From assembly GCA_902362865.1 (NCBI GenBank), contig CABIYE010000017.1:1883-65882 (forward strand): a DNA stretch of 64,000 nt, written 5' to 3'. Under the pieces are notes generated by a model. That model was not told the origin of the DNA and searched no databases. It saw only the letters and a program-made list of their open reading frames with translations. Shown here piece after piece: positions 27,177 to 34,585 of the stretch (positions are counted from its first letter, which is position 1; the number at the start of each line of letters is the position of its first letter). The position numbers and the translations under genes were made by a program. The stretch comes from Clostridiaceae bacterium (GTDB lineage Bacteria > Bacillota > Clostridia > Lachnospirales > Lachnospiraceae).

Positions 27177-28088
27177 ATGACATTAAACCAATTAAAATAC
27201 ATAATCGAATTATCAAAGGAAAATTCAATAAATGAAGCCGCCAAAAAACTTTTTATTTCACAACCAAGTCTCACAGCAGCACTGAAATCCCTTGAACAGG
27301 AAATTGGATTTGATATATTTCTTCGTAAAAAAAGTGGAATATCACTTACCGTGAAAGGTGCAGAATTTCTGGGATATGCAAAATCAGTTATCGAACAATA
27401 TGAGATTCTGGATGCAAAATACATCTCTAAAAATAATATAAAGAAAACATTTCATGTGTCAATGCAGCACTATACATTTGCCGTAAATGCATTTATAAAG
27501 GTAATTAATCAATATGGGATGGATGAATATGAGTTTGAAATTCATGAGACAAAGACATATGACGTGATAGAAAATGTTAAAAACCAGAAGAGTGAGGTAG
27601 GAATTTTATACCTGAATGATTATAACCAAGCGGTTCTTGAGAAAATTTTTAATGAGGCCGGGTTATCATTTACCCCACTATTTGATTGTGGTATCTATGC
27701 TTATATGAGTAAGAAGAATCCTTTATCTGACAGAAAAGAAATAACAATGGAAGATCTGGATGATTATCCTTGTCTTACCTTTGCACAAGGAGACTATAAT
27801 TCCTTCTACTTTGCAGAAGAAGTATTAAGTACCTATCACTATAAAAGAATGGTGCGGGCAAACGACAGGGCAACTTTACTAAATCTTATGGTTGGCATTA
27901 ATGGATATACATTGTGTTCAGGTATTATTTGCGAGGATTTGAATGGAACAGATTATTGTGCTGTTAAGCTGAAAACAGATGAAAAGATGACTATAGGATA
28001 TATTTCAAGAAAGTTATCCGTATTAAGTGAGATAGGAGAAAAATACATTTCAGAATTAAGTAAATACAGGGAAAAAGTATTAGAATAG
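27177..28088 (+). CDS. LysR-family transcriptional regulator
   Basis: The product is 303 residues from ATG 27177. An N-terminal LysR helix-turn-helix is evident: L-N-Q-L-K-Y-I-I-E-L-S-K-E-N-S-I-N-E-A-A-K-K-L-F-I-S-Q-P-S-L-T with L-E-Q-E-I-G-F-D-I-F. It is followed by a two-lobed effector domain. The closest kinds by general look are the sulfur amino-acid regulators of Firmicutes (CmbR/MetR type). It is on the same strand as the sulfur cluster starting at 29120 but separated from it by the reversed ToxIN locus. A perfect Met-box-like palindrome before the cluster (28998-29014) makes it the natural candidate regulator; that link is inference. Confidence 0.9.
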   Translation: MTLNQLKYIIELSKENSINEAAKKLFISQPSLTAALKSLEQEIGFDIFLRKKSGISLTVKGAEFLGYAKSVIEQYEILDAKYISKNNIKKTFHVSMQHYTFAVNAFIKVINQYGMDEYEFEIHETKTYDVIENVKNQKSEVGILYLNDYNQAVLEKIFNEAGLSFTPLFDCGIYAYMSKKNPLSDRKEITMEDLDDYPCLTFAQGDYNSFYFAEEVLSTYHYKRMVRANDRATLLNLMVGINGYTLCSGIICEDLNGTDYCAVKLKTDEKMTIGYISRKLSVLSEIGEKYISELSKYREKVLE

Positions 28089-28177
28089 GTCTTGATGGAA
28101 ACATGCAAATGTGGATAGATTCAGAAGATTCTTTGGAAATCTAATTATGTACTAATCCAATGACGCAACCAAGGCTA

Positions 28178-28690
28178 TCAAGGCTTTTTTCTTAAAACAT
28201 TTTCAACGTATTCTCGATATCCCTGCTCCAAAATACTAAATGCACAACTGTTGTCAGTTAATTTCTGTTTTCGATTTGTTGTAACCATTTCGTATATTTT
28301 ATTTGCTTTTTTCTGAATACGCTCGGCATTATTCATACAAAACTGATATTCTTTGTTCAATAAAAGCCGATATTTTTCATCCTGCACATTTTTAATAATC
28401 AGCCTTTCAATACATTCCTCTGGCACAGGAATCATATAGTTGAATCGCAAAGATCCTTTAATTTCTTTTTCATCTCCTGGTACACGGATTAGAATATTAG
28501 CTTCCTGCTTTTTATCAAAAGAAGATACCGATACATAATAGTTCATGCCATTAACTTGTAAAACCGCACCAAAAGCGAATTTGTTCCGATCAGTATACCT
28601 AATATCAGGTACTTTGGTAACGCCTCTATTTTCTTTTTCATAATTTTGGAGATATCTATTGTAGTCCTCATTTATGCGATAAAAATCCAT
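28178..28690 (-). CDS. toxN: Type III toxin, ToxN/AbiQ-family endoribonuclease
   Basis: The product is 170 residues from ATG 28690 with GGAGG seven bases upstream. The start M-D-F-Y-R-I-N-E-D-Y and the core F-A-F-G-A-V-L-Q-V-N-G-M-N-Y-Y-V-S-V-S-S, then F-N-Y-M-I-P-V-P, fit ToxN/AbiQ toxins, which cleave RNA and are held inactive by a repeated RNA. Directly upstream are a short terminator and three 36-37 nt repeats, the classical arrangement. Family members mediate phage abortive infection and plasmid or locus stability. The gene is reversed relative to both neighbours. Confidence 0.92.
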   Translation of the reverse strand: MDFYRINEDYNRYLQNYEKENRGVTKVPDIRYTDRNKFAFGAVLQVNGMNYYVSVSSFDKKQEANILIRVPGDEKEIKGSLRFNYMIPVPEECIERLIIKNVQDEKYRLLLNKEYQFCMNNAERIQKKANKIYEMVTTNRKQKLTDNSCAFSILEQGYREYVENVLRKKP

Positions 28691-28716
28691 ATTTTATCCT
28701 CCATAGTATCACAAAA

Positions 28717-28743
28717 CAGGGAGATAAGCTTCTTATCTCCCTG
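28717..28743 (-). terminator. Hairpin between ToxI repeats and toxN
   Basis: CAGGGAGATAAG (28717-28728) and CTTATCTCCCTG (28732-28743) pair perfectly around a 3-nt loop, followed on the minus strand by TTTTG. In type III systems such a leaky terminator sets the ratio of antitoxin RNA to toxin mRNA. Confidence 0.85.
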
Positions 28744-28751
28744 AAAATTAA

Positions 28752-28860
28752 CGATTCGCATTTTAAGCTGCGAAGCACTTAAATTAAAGGTTCACATTCA
28801 AAGTAGTGAAGCACTTAAATTAAAGGTTTGCACTCAAAGTAGCAACACACTTAAATCAAG
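28752..28860 (-). ncRNA. toxI: ToxI antitoxin RNA: three tandem 36-37 nt repeats
   Basis: Three head-to-tail copies can be read on the minus strand: 28860-28825, 28824-28789 (both 36 nt) and 28788-28752 (37 nt). Shared cores are TTTAAGTG, GCTACTTTGA/CACTACTTTGA and TGnnAACC. The third copy is the most divergent. The transcript would begin about 15 nt upstream, with a small GCAAG/CTTGC hairpin at its 5' end. Type III antitoxins are processed by the cognate toxin into single repeats of this length. Confidence 0.88.
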
Positions 28861-28881
28861 CAAGTATTCTTGCTCATCTAT

Positions 28882-28910
28882 ATTATATGCAATTATCAAG
28901 AAAAAATCAA
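28882..28910 (-). promoter_or_regulatory. Promoter of the toxIN locus
   Basis: On the minus strand TTGATT (28905-28910) and a perfect TATAAT (28882-28887) are separated by 17 bp, placing the start of transcription just before the first ToxI repeat. Confidence 0.75.
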
Positions 28911-28997
28911 TAAAAATATCTCGATTTAATAATAAACCATCTTCAACTGTGCCTTTGGGCACCTTTTTTAACTTAATAAATAATCCAGCTAATAGGT

Positions 28998-29014
28998 TAT
29001 AGTTTTTAACTATA
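28998..29014 (+). promoter_or_regulatory. Met-box-type LysR operator before the LanC-like cluster
   Basis: TATAGTT (28998-29004), TTT, AACTATA (29008-29014) form a perfect 17-bp palindrome. This equals the Met-box consensus reported for LysR regulators of methionine and cysteine genes in Streptococcaceae. It lies 35 bp upstream of a TATACT -10 candidate (29049-29054). A second dyad, CCTACTAAAGTGGTAGG, occurs at 29081-29097 just before the ribosome site and could be an operator or a leader hairpin. Confidence 0.65.
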
Positions 29015-29119
29015 TATCTTAATAAGATTTTAGAATTATGCAAAAGTATATACTTGTGCTACTATTCATTTATCTCAAAACCTACTAAAGTGGTAGGAAA
29101 GGAGGGAAGGAGATTGATT

Positions 29120-30523
29120 ATGACATATATACCAAAGATTTTTAAAAGCCTTACAGATGAGGATTATCTGAATAGTGCAATTGAAACGGCTAATTGGCTT
29201 AAGACACTTGAAATTAAAACAGAACACGGAAAAATTTGGAAAAACTTTCCAGATGGCCAGAATGGTTTTGGAAAGGACATTATGTTATTTGGGCCAACGA
29301 ATATATATAGTGGTTCAGCAGGAATCGGTATTTTCTTCCTGAGATTGTATCAGGCAACAAAAGAGGAACAATATCTGAATGAGGCAAGGGAAGCAGCAAA
29401 TCATATTATTTCAATTGAAACAGACGCAGGATGGTATGAGCAAACACTTCATTCTGATATTGGCGGAGTTATTCCTGTTCCGGGATGGGCAATCGGATAT
29501 TCAAATGGTCCAATGGGGCAGGCACTTTTCCTGGATGATCTTTATCAGGTAACAGGAGAAGAAAAATATAAGAATTATGTATTAAAGACTGCAGATGATT
29601 TGCTTGAGGCAGGAAAATATACAGAGGAAGGTCTTCACTGGAGTAATGAAGAGGATATTGTAGCAGATGGCGGATTTGTATTCTTCTTAGTGCAGGTATA
29701 TGAACACTTTGGCGACAGTAAATATCTTGATGCCGCAGCGAAAGCCGCTGATTATATTGCTAAGGATGCACTTCCTGCAAAGAATGGCGGAAAGTATTGG
29801 AAGCTTCTTGATCTTTCTCTTATAGGATTTGAAAAAGAAACAACCTTTCCGGGATTTTCTCATGGAACAGCAGGTACAGCCTGGATGTTTGCAATCGTAT
29901 ACAAGGCAACAAAGAATGAAAAATATCTTGAGCTTGCAAAAGAAGGCGCTAAATATCTCCAAGGCATTGCAGTTGGAGATGAAGATGCCGTATTAATTCC
30001 ATATCAGGATCATCCTGTGACAGGTCCTACAAATGATAAGTTTTATCTGGGTACATGTCATGGACCTGCAGGACACACCTTACTTTTCAGAATTCTTTAC
30101 GAAATTACTGGTGAAGAGGAGTATAAGGATTGGTTAATAAGAATTTCAAGAGGAACCATAAGGGCCGGTGCTCCTGAAAGATTTTCATGGGGATTTTGGA
30201 ATGCACAATGCCAATGCTGTGGAACAGCCGGGATTCTTGAACATTTTGTTCATATTTATGAATTTACAGGTGAAAAAGAATTTTTGGGCTACGCAAAAAG
30301 AACAGCAAGAATTCTTATTTCAGATTCTTCCGTAAGTGATGAGGAACCAGACCAGAGAAAATGGTATGGGGCATGGACGAGAACAATTCCTGATAAAGTT
30401 GTAAGTTACTCAGGATTATATGTTGGTTCAGCAGGATGTGCATCGGCACTGCTTAGCTTATATGCATTAGATAAAAATATAAAGCTTACACAGTTATTTG
30501 AATATGCACACTTTGATTCATAG
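29120..30523 (+). CDS. Stand-alone LanC-like (lanthionine synthetase C-like) protein
   Basis: ATG 29120 follows AAGGAG by seven bases and gives 467 residues; an upstream in-frame start at 29054 has no ribosome site. The protein is built of repeated helical hairpins with G-S-A-G-I-G (near 60), F-S-H-G-T-A-G (near 250), T-C-H-G-P-A-G (near 314), C-Q-C-C-G-T-A-G (364-371) and V-G-S-A-G (near 445), as in LanC alpha/alpha toroids. LanC proteins bind zinc through two Cys and one His and add thiols to dehydroamino acids. Here a C-H and a C-C motif occur, but the C-H-G precedes the second cysteine pair, unlike NisC. No LanB/LanM dehydratase or lantibiotic precursor is visible; instead PLP C-S enzymes follow 12 bases later. 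No signal peptide is seen. Exact reaction is unknown. Confidence 0.82.
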   Translation: MTYIPKIFKSLTDEDYLNSAIETANWLKTLEIKTEHGKIWKNFPDGQNGFGKDIMLFGPTNIYSGSAGIGIFFLRLYQATKEEQYLNEAREAANHIISIETDAGWYEQTLHSDIGGVIPVPGWAIGYSNGPMGQALFLDDLYQVTGEEKYKNYVLKTADDLLEAGKYTEEGLHWSNEEDIVADGGFVFFLVQVYEHFGDSKYLDAAAKAADYIAKDALPAKNGGKYWKLLDLSLIGFEKETTFPGFSHGTAGTAWMFAIVYKATKNEKYLELAKEGAKYLQGIAVGDEDAVLIPYQDHPVTGPTNDKFYLGTCHGPAGHTLLFRILYEITGEEEYKDWLIRISRGTIRAGAPERFSWGFWNAQCQCCGTAGILEHFVHIYEFTGEKEFLGYAKRTARILISDSSVSDEEPDQRKWYGAWTRTIPDKVVSYSGLYVGSAGCASALLSLYALDKNIKLTQLFEYAHFDS

Positions 30524-30535
30524 GAGGCAGCAGCA

Positions 30536-31525
30536 ATGAGTGAAAATAAAGTATATAAATCAATTGCAGAATTAGTGGGTAATACACCATTAGTTGAAAT
30601 CGGAAATTACAGTAAAACCAATCATCTTGAAGCAAAGGTTTTAGCAAAACTTGAATATTTTAATCCTTCCGGTTCTGTGAAAGACAGGGCAGCACTTGCC
30701 ATGATTCTTGAAGCAGAAAAGTCCGGGAAAATAAAACCAGGTGATACAATCATAGATTTCACAAGTGGAAATACCGGAATTGCGCTTGCAGCATATGCAA
30801 ACGTACTGGGATATAAATTTGCAGCAGTATTACAGCCTGGTGTATCTGCAGAAAGGACGCAGATTCTCAAAGCTTATGGTACTATTTTTCTTGAATTCAA
30901 GGATATCCCGGGAGTGCCTGAACTAATACAGAAGGAAGGTCTTGTATTTGAAAAATTCTATGCACTTATTCAGAAATATGCAGATGCGCATGGATATTAT
31001 TACATAAATCAAGGAAGGAATCCGGAAAATCCATTAGCGCACTATCGAACAACAGGGCCGGAAATATGGGAAGCAACAGGCGGAAAGGTTGATTATCTCG
31101 TTCTTCTTGCAGGTACAGGAGGTTCAATGGTAGGAATCGGAAAGTATCTTAAAGAGAAAAACAAGAACTTAAAGATAATCGGTGTACAACCTGCAAAAGA
31201 ATCGCTGAAAGATCCAAAAGATCCTGAAAAGAATACCATTGACGGCGTTTTGGCTTTTCATAATGTTCCGAAAGAAAAGGAGATTCTTTATTTCAAAGAA
31301 TTTGGAGTTACTTATGATGAATGTATGGAAGTAAACGCAGATGATGCTTATGAAACAGGCAGGGAACTGGTAAAGTCGGATGGAATATTTCTCGGACAGT
31401 CGGCGGCGGCAGCAATTCATGCAGCAGCGGTAATTGCTAAGAGAGCGGAAGCAAAAGGAAAAACTATAGTGGCAATATGTGCAGATAATGCATTTAAATA
31501 TTTATCAACAAACATTTATAAATAA
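30536..31525 (+). CDS. Cysteine synthase-like PLP enzyme (CysK/CBS fold)
   Basis: The product is 329 residues from ATG 30536 (GGAGG upstream). It has the fold-II PLP landmarks: L-V-G-N-T-P-L near the N-terminus, the Schiff-base lysine in N-P-S-G-S-V-K-D-R (near residue 49), the substrate loop T-S-G-N-T-G-I, and the phosphate loop G-T-G-G-S-M-V-G. The usual late G-I-S-S-G-A motif is replaced by G-Q-S-A-A-A-A, so the substrate may not be O-acetylserine. Such enzymes do beta-replacement or beta-elimination via an aminoacrylate intermediate, which suits a LanC-like thiol-adding partner and a downstream C-S lyase. Confidence 0.88.
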   Translation: MSENKVYKSIAELVGNTPLVEIGNYSKTNHLEAKVLAKLEYFNPSGSVKDRAALAMILEAEKSGKIKPGDTIIDFTSGNTGIALAAYANVLGYKFAAVLQPGVSAERTQILKAYGTIFLEFKDIPGVPELIQKEGLVFEKFYALIQKYADAHGYYYINQGRNPENPLAHYRTTGPEIWEATGGKVDYLVLLAGTGGSMVGIGKYLKEKNKNLKIIGVQPAKESLKDPKDPEKNTIDGVLAFHNVPKEKEILYFKEFGVTYDECMEVNADDAYETGRELVKSDGIFLGQSAAAAIHAAAVIAKRAEAKGKTIVAICADNAFKYLSTNIYK

Positions 31526-31553
31526 AAGTATGTTAAAAGGAGTGGATTATCAC

Positions 31554-31901
31554 ATGGGCAAAACAGAAGAAATACATATTATAGATGACAAAAGCAGAGA
31601 TTATAATATCAAAGATATAGAAACAGATCCACGGTTTACACAGACAACAAAAGAATTTTGGATAACACTTGGTGTTTATGTAGCATTTGCAGCACTGATG
31701 ATAGCAAATCTATTGATTTTAAATGGAAATAAAAGTCTTGTATTAGGATTTCCACTTTGGATTTTTATGGAAATACTAATAATAATCGGATTTGTAGCAG
31801 CAGTAATCATTCTTTCTACATATGTATATAAAGATATGGACATCACACCGTCCGGTGAAATATATAAAAAACCGAAAAAGAAGAAAAGTGGGGGAAAATA
31901 A
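31554..31901 (+). CDS. Small two-helix membrane protein, YhdT/DUF997-like
   Basis: ATG 31554 gives 115 residues (AAAAGGAG 12 bases upstream). A 45-residue soluble N-terminus precedes two hydrophobic helices (about 50-70 and 80-102) and a lysine-rich tail (K-K-P-K-K-K-K). Its stop abuts the ATG of the symporter gene. YhdT is the small companion encoded beside the pantothenate:sodium symporter PanF, and this pair has the same arrangement, so it is probably an accessory subunit of the transporter. The N-terminal extension is longer than in E. coli YhdT. Confidence 0.75.
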   Translation: MGKTEEIHIIDDKSRDYNIKDIETDPRFTQTTKEFWITLGVYVAFAALMIANLLILNGNKSLVLGFPLWIFMEILIIIGFVAAVIILSTYVYKDMDITPSGEIYKKPKKKKSGGK

Positions 31902-33386
31902 ATGGATATCAGTTCAAAACAAAGAATCATAATTATTTCAGTATTTGCAATCTATACAGCAACTTTATTGATATATAGTATTGTTACAAGAAAGTCTCTT
32001 AAAAATGGAAAAGGTGATTATCTTTCAAAGTTCTATACGGGAGGCAGAAGCGGCGGAATCATCATTACCGCGATGATGGTTTCAGCCGGAGTTGCAGGCG
32101 CAGGTGTATTTATGGGGGTTCCCGGATTCACATATACATTTGGCGCTACGTGGATGGTATGCTGCTTCTTCTCTATAGGTTCAAATCTCATGGTTCTTGG
32201 ATTACTTGGCAAAAGAGTTGGTATTGTAGCCAGAAGAACAAATGCAAAAACTTTTATAGAATTATTTATGAACAGATATAATAATAGCAAGATTTTTGGA
32301 CTTATATGTGGAATAGCCACCTTATTCTTCCTTGGAGGGTTTGCCGTTTCTACAATTACAGGTGGCGGAAGAATATTCCAGATACTTACAGGACAGGATT
32401 ATAGAATAGGTCTTGCAATATTTACAGCGTTAGTCATTCTTGCGGCACTTACAGGCGGTATTAAGGGCGTGGCAAGCGCTATGGTTATCCAGGGCGCCGT
32501 AATGACTATTTCCGTACTTGTTCTATTTATTGCGGGTATAAATAGTACCGGATTATCTTATACAGAAACAATACAGTCGCTTATGGAAACAAATCCGGAT
32601 TGGTTTTTACCAGGGGAAAATGCACTTCAGACAACCATTTCATATGCAATCCTTTGGGGAATTACAACATTTACACTTCCACATGTAACAATGACAGCAC
32701 TTACATATAAGGATACAAAAACTCTTCACAGAGCCATAAAGATTGGAACGGTAGTAGTAGCAATATGGTTATTGGGATTAAATGGGCTTTGCTTTATCAC
32801 AAAGTACACATTTGCGGAGGGTACTCTCGCAACAGCAGATCTCGCAATTCCATCACTTGCCGTTAAGGTTATGCCGGCATGGGCAGCAGGACTTGTTCTC
32901 GCAGGTGTAAGCGGAGCTGTTCAGTCATCAATGGGTGGAATGGTTGTATCTCTTGCCGGAACAATTGTAAGTGATATATATAAGAATATTTTTAATAAAG
33001 AAGCAAAGCCTGAAACAATCAAAAAATTAAATATAGCAGCAATTTTTGTTGTTTCAATCGTAATTTTCTTATTGGCAAGTAACCCTCCGGAGTTATTGGC
33101 AAAGCTTATTACCTATTCAACAGGCGGACTTACAGTTGTATTTTTTCACACCGTATTACTTGGTTTGTTCTGGAAGAGAGCCAATGAGTATGGCGCAATT
33201 TCAGGAGTGATCAGTGGCATTCTATTGTATATATTGATAGATCAGGGCATTCTTCCAATATCACTTGGATTTAATGCATGCATAATGGCTACTCTTCTAT
33301 CAACTGTAATTGCGGCATTGGTAAGCCTTGTTACACCAAAGACGCCATATGGAATTATTAAAACATGGTTTGGAAAGATTCAGTAA
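31902..33386 (+). CDS. Sodium:solute symporter (SSS family, PanF-like)
   Basis: The product is 494 residues with about 12-13 hydrophobic helices. SSS-family features include D-Y-L-S-K-F-Y-T-G-G-R-S at the end of helix 1, M-M-V-S-A-G-V-A-G-A-G-V-F-M-G-V-P-G-F, F-A-V-S-T-I-T-G-G-G-R and a P-x-x-V-M/T-M segment. It starts on the base after the YhdT-like stop. Lying among C-S enzymes, it probably imports a small anionic or zwitterionic sulfur compound with sodium; the true substrate is unknown. Confidence 0.9.
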   Translation: MDISSKQRIIIISVFAIYTATLLIYSIVTRKSLKNGKGDYLSKFYTGGRSGGIIITAMMVSAGVAGAGVFMGVPGFTYTFGATWMVCCFFSIGSNLMVLGLLGKRVGIVARRTNAKTFIELFMNRYNNSKIFGLICGIATLFFLGGFAVSTITGGGRIFQILTGQDYRIGLAIFTALVILAALTGGIKGVASAMVIQGAVMTISVLVLFIAGINSTGLSYTETIQSLMETNPDWFLPGENALQTTISYAILWGITTFTLPHVTMTALTYKDTKTLHRAIKIGTVVVAIWLLGLNGLCFITKYTFAEGTLATADLAIPSLAVKVMPAWAAGLVLAGVSGAVQSSMGGMVVSLAGTIVSDIYKNIFNKEAKPETIKKLNIAAIFVVSIVIFLLASNPPELLAKLITYSTGGLTVVFFHTVLLGLFWKRANEYGAISGVISGILLYILIDQGILPISLGFNACIMATLLSTVIAALVSLVTPKTPYGIIKTWFGKIQ

Positions 33387-33402
33387 AAAGGAGTTGATGA
33401 TT

Positions 33403-34554
33403 ATGGAGAGAGGCCTGAACACCCGATGTCTGCATTTAGAGGAAACAGAGGGAAAAACAGAGCATTATGGAGCACTTAGCTACCCAATATACCAGACCGC
33501 CACATATGCACATCCCGGTGCCGGAAAAAGCACGGGCTATGACTATAGCAGATTACAGAATCCTACAAGGGAGCATTTGGAAAAGACTGTTGCAAGTCTT
33601 GAGGGAGGAATTGATGCATTTGCCCTTTCTACAGGAATGGCAGCGATTACATTGCTTATGGAGATTTTTGAACCGGGCGACCATATGATTGCCGAGGCAG
33701 ATCTGTATGGCGGAAGTATAAGATTCTTTGATAATGTTTCGAAAAAAAATCATTATGAATTTACATATCTGAATTGTTCTAAGGATGATATTGAAGGTGC
33801 GATTAAGGGAAATACAAAAGCAATATATATAGAAACCCCGACGAATCCCATGATGAATGTATCAGATATAGCGGCTATTTCAAGAATCGCCAAAAAACAT
33901 AACCTGCTTTTAATTGTTGATAATACATTCTTGTCTCCTTATTTTCAGAATCCTTTAAAACTTGGAGCGGATATAGTAATCCACAGCGGGACAAAGTTTT
34001 TAGGCGGACATAATGATACCCTTGCAGGTTTTATTGTCACAAATAGTGATGAAATAAAAGAAAAACTGCGATTTTTAATAAAGACTACAGGCGCAGGACT
34101 TTCTCCATTTGACAGTTGGCTAATACTAAGAGGTATGAAAACACTTGGGATCCGTATGGAAAAATCGCAGGAAAATGCCATCAGAATTGCAAATTGGTTA
34201 AAGGAACAACATATTGTAAAAAAAGTATACTATCCGGGATTGCCTGAACATCCCGGATATGAGATTATAAAAAGACAGGCAAGGGGTTTTGGCTCTATGA
34301 TTACATTTGATGTAGATACAAAAGAGCATGCATGGAAAATTATTGAAAGTGTCAGAATGATTAAATTTGCAGAAAGTCTTGGAGGCGTAGAGACTTTGAT
34401 TACTTATCCGACAACTCAGACACATGCTGACGTACCGGACGAGGTACGTATACAAAATGGAATTACCCCTTGTACTCTTAGATTATCAATCGGTATTGAA
34501 GATATTGAGGACTTGCTTGCAGAGTTATCCTATGTGTTTCACTTACCGGAATAA
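33403..34554 (+). CDS. Cystathionine gamma-synthase/lyase-family PLP enzyme
   Basis: ATG 33403 (AAAAGGAG nine bases upstream) gives 383 residues. Fold-I Cys/Met-metabolism features are clear: Y-S-R-L-Q-N-P-T, A-L-S-T-G-M-A-A-I, a Y-G-G-S-I-R-F-F segment, E-T-P-T-N-P, D-N-T-F-L-S-P and the PLP lysine in H-S-G-T-K-F-L-G-G-H, then S-L-G-G-V-E-T and R-L-S-I-G-I-E. These enzymes do gamma- or beta-replacement and elimination on homocysteine-, cysteine- or cystathionine-type substrates. Family alone does not separate synthase from lyase. Confidence 0.9.
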   Translation: MERGLNTRCLHLEETEGKTEHYGALSYPIYQTATYAHPGAGKSTGYDYSRLQNPTREHLEKTVASLEGGIDAFALSTGMAAITLLMEIFEPGDHMIAEADLYGGSIRFFDNVSKKNHYEFTYLNCSKDDIEGAIKGNTKAIYIETPTNPMMNVSDIAAISRIAKKHNLLLIVDNTFLSPYFQNPLKLGADIVIHSGTKFLGGHNDTLAGFIVTNSDEIKEKLRFLIKTTGAGLSPFDSWLILRGMKTLGIRMEKSQENAIRIANWLKEQHIVKKVYYPGLPEHPGYEIIKRQARGFGSMITFDVDTKEHAWKIIESVRMIKFAESLGGVETLITYPTTQTHADVPDEVRIQNGITPCTLRLSIGIEDIEDLLAELSYVFHLPE

Positions 34555-34585
34555 AATGAATACCTAAGAAAGAAGGAACTATGAT

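Noticed and set aside
28752..28860. Short tandem repeats considered as a CRISPR array
   Set aside because: The three units are contiguous with no spacers, no cas genes are near, and the downstream gene is a ToxN-family toxin.
29054..29119. Earlier start for the LanC-like protein (M-C-Y-Y-S-F...)
   Set aside because: It has no ribosome site and would cover the dyad at 29081-29097 and the strong AAGGAG site that serves ATG 29120.
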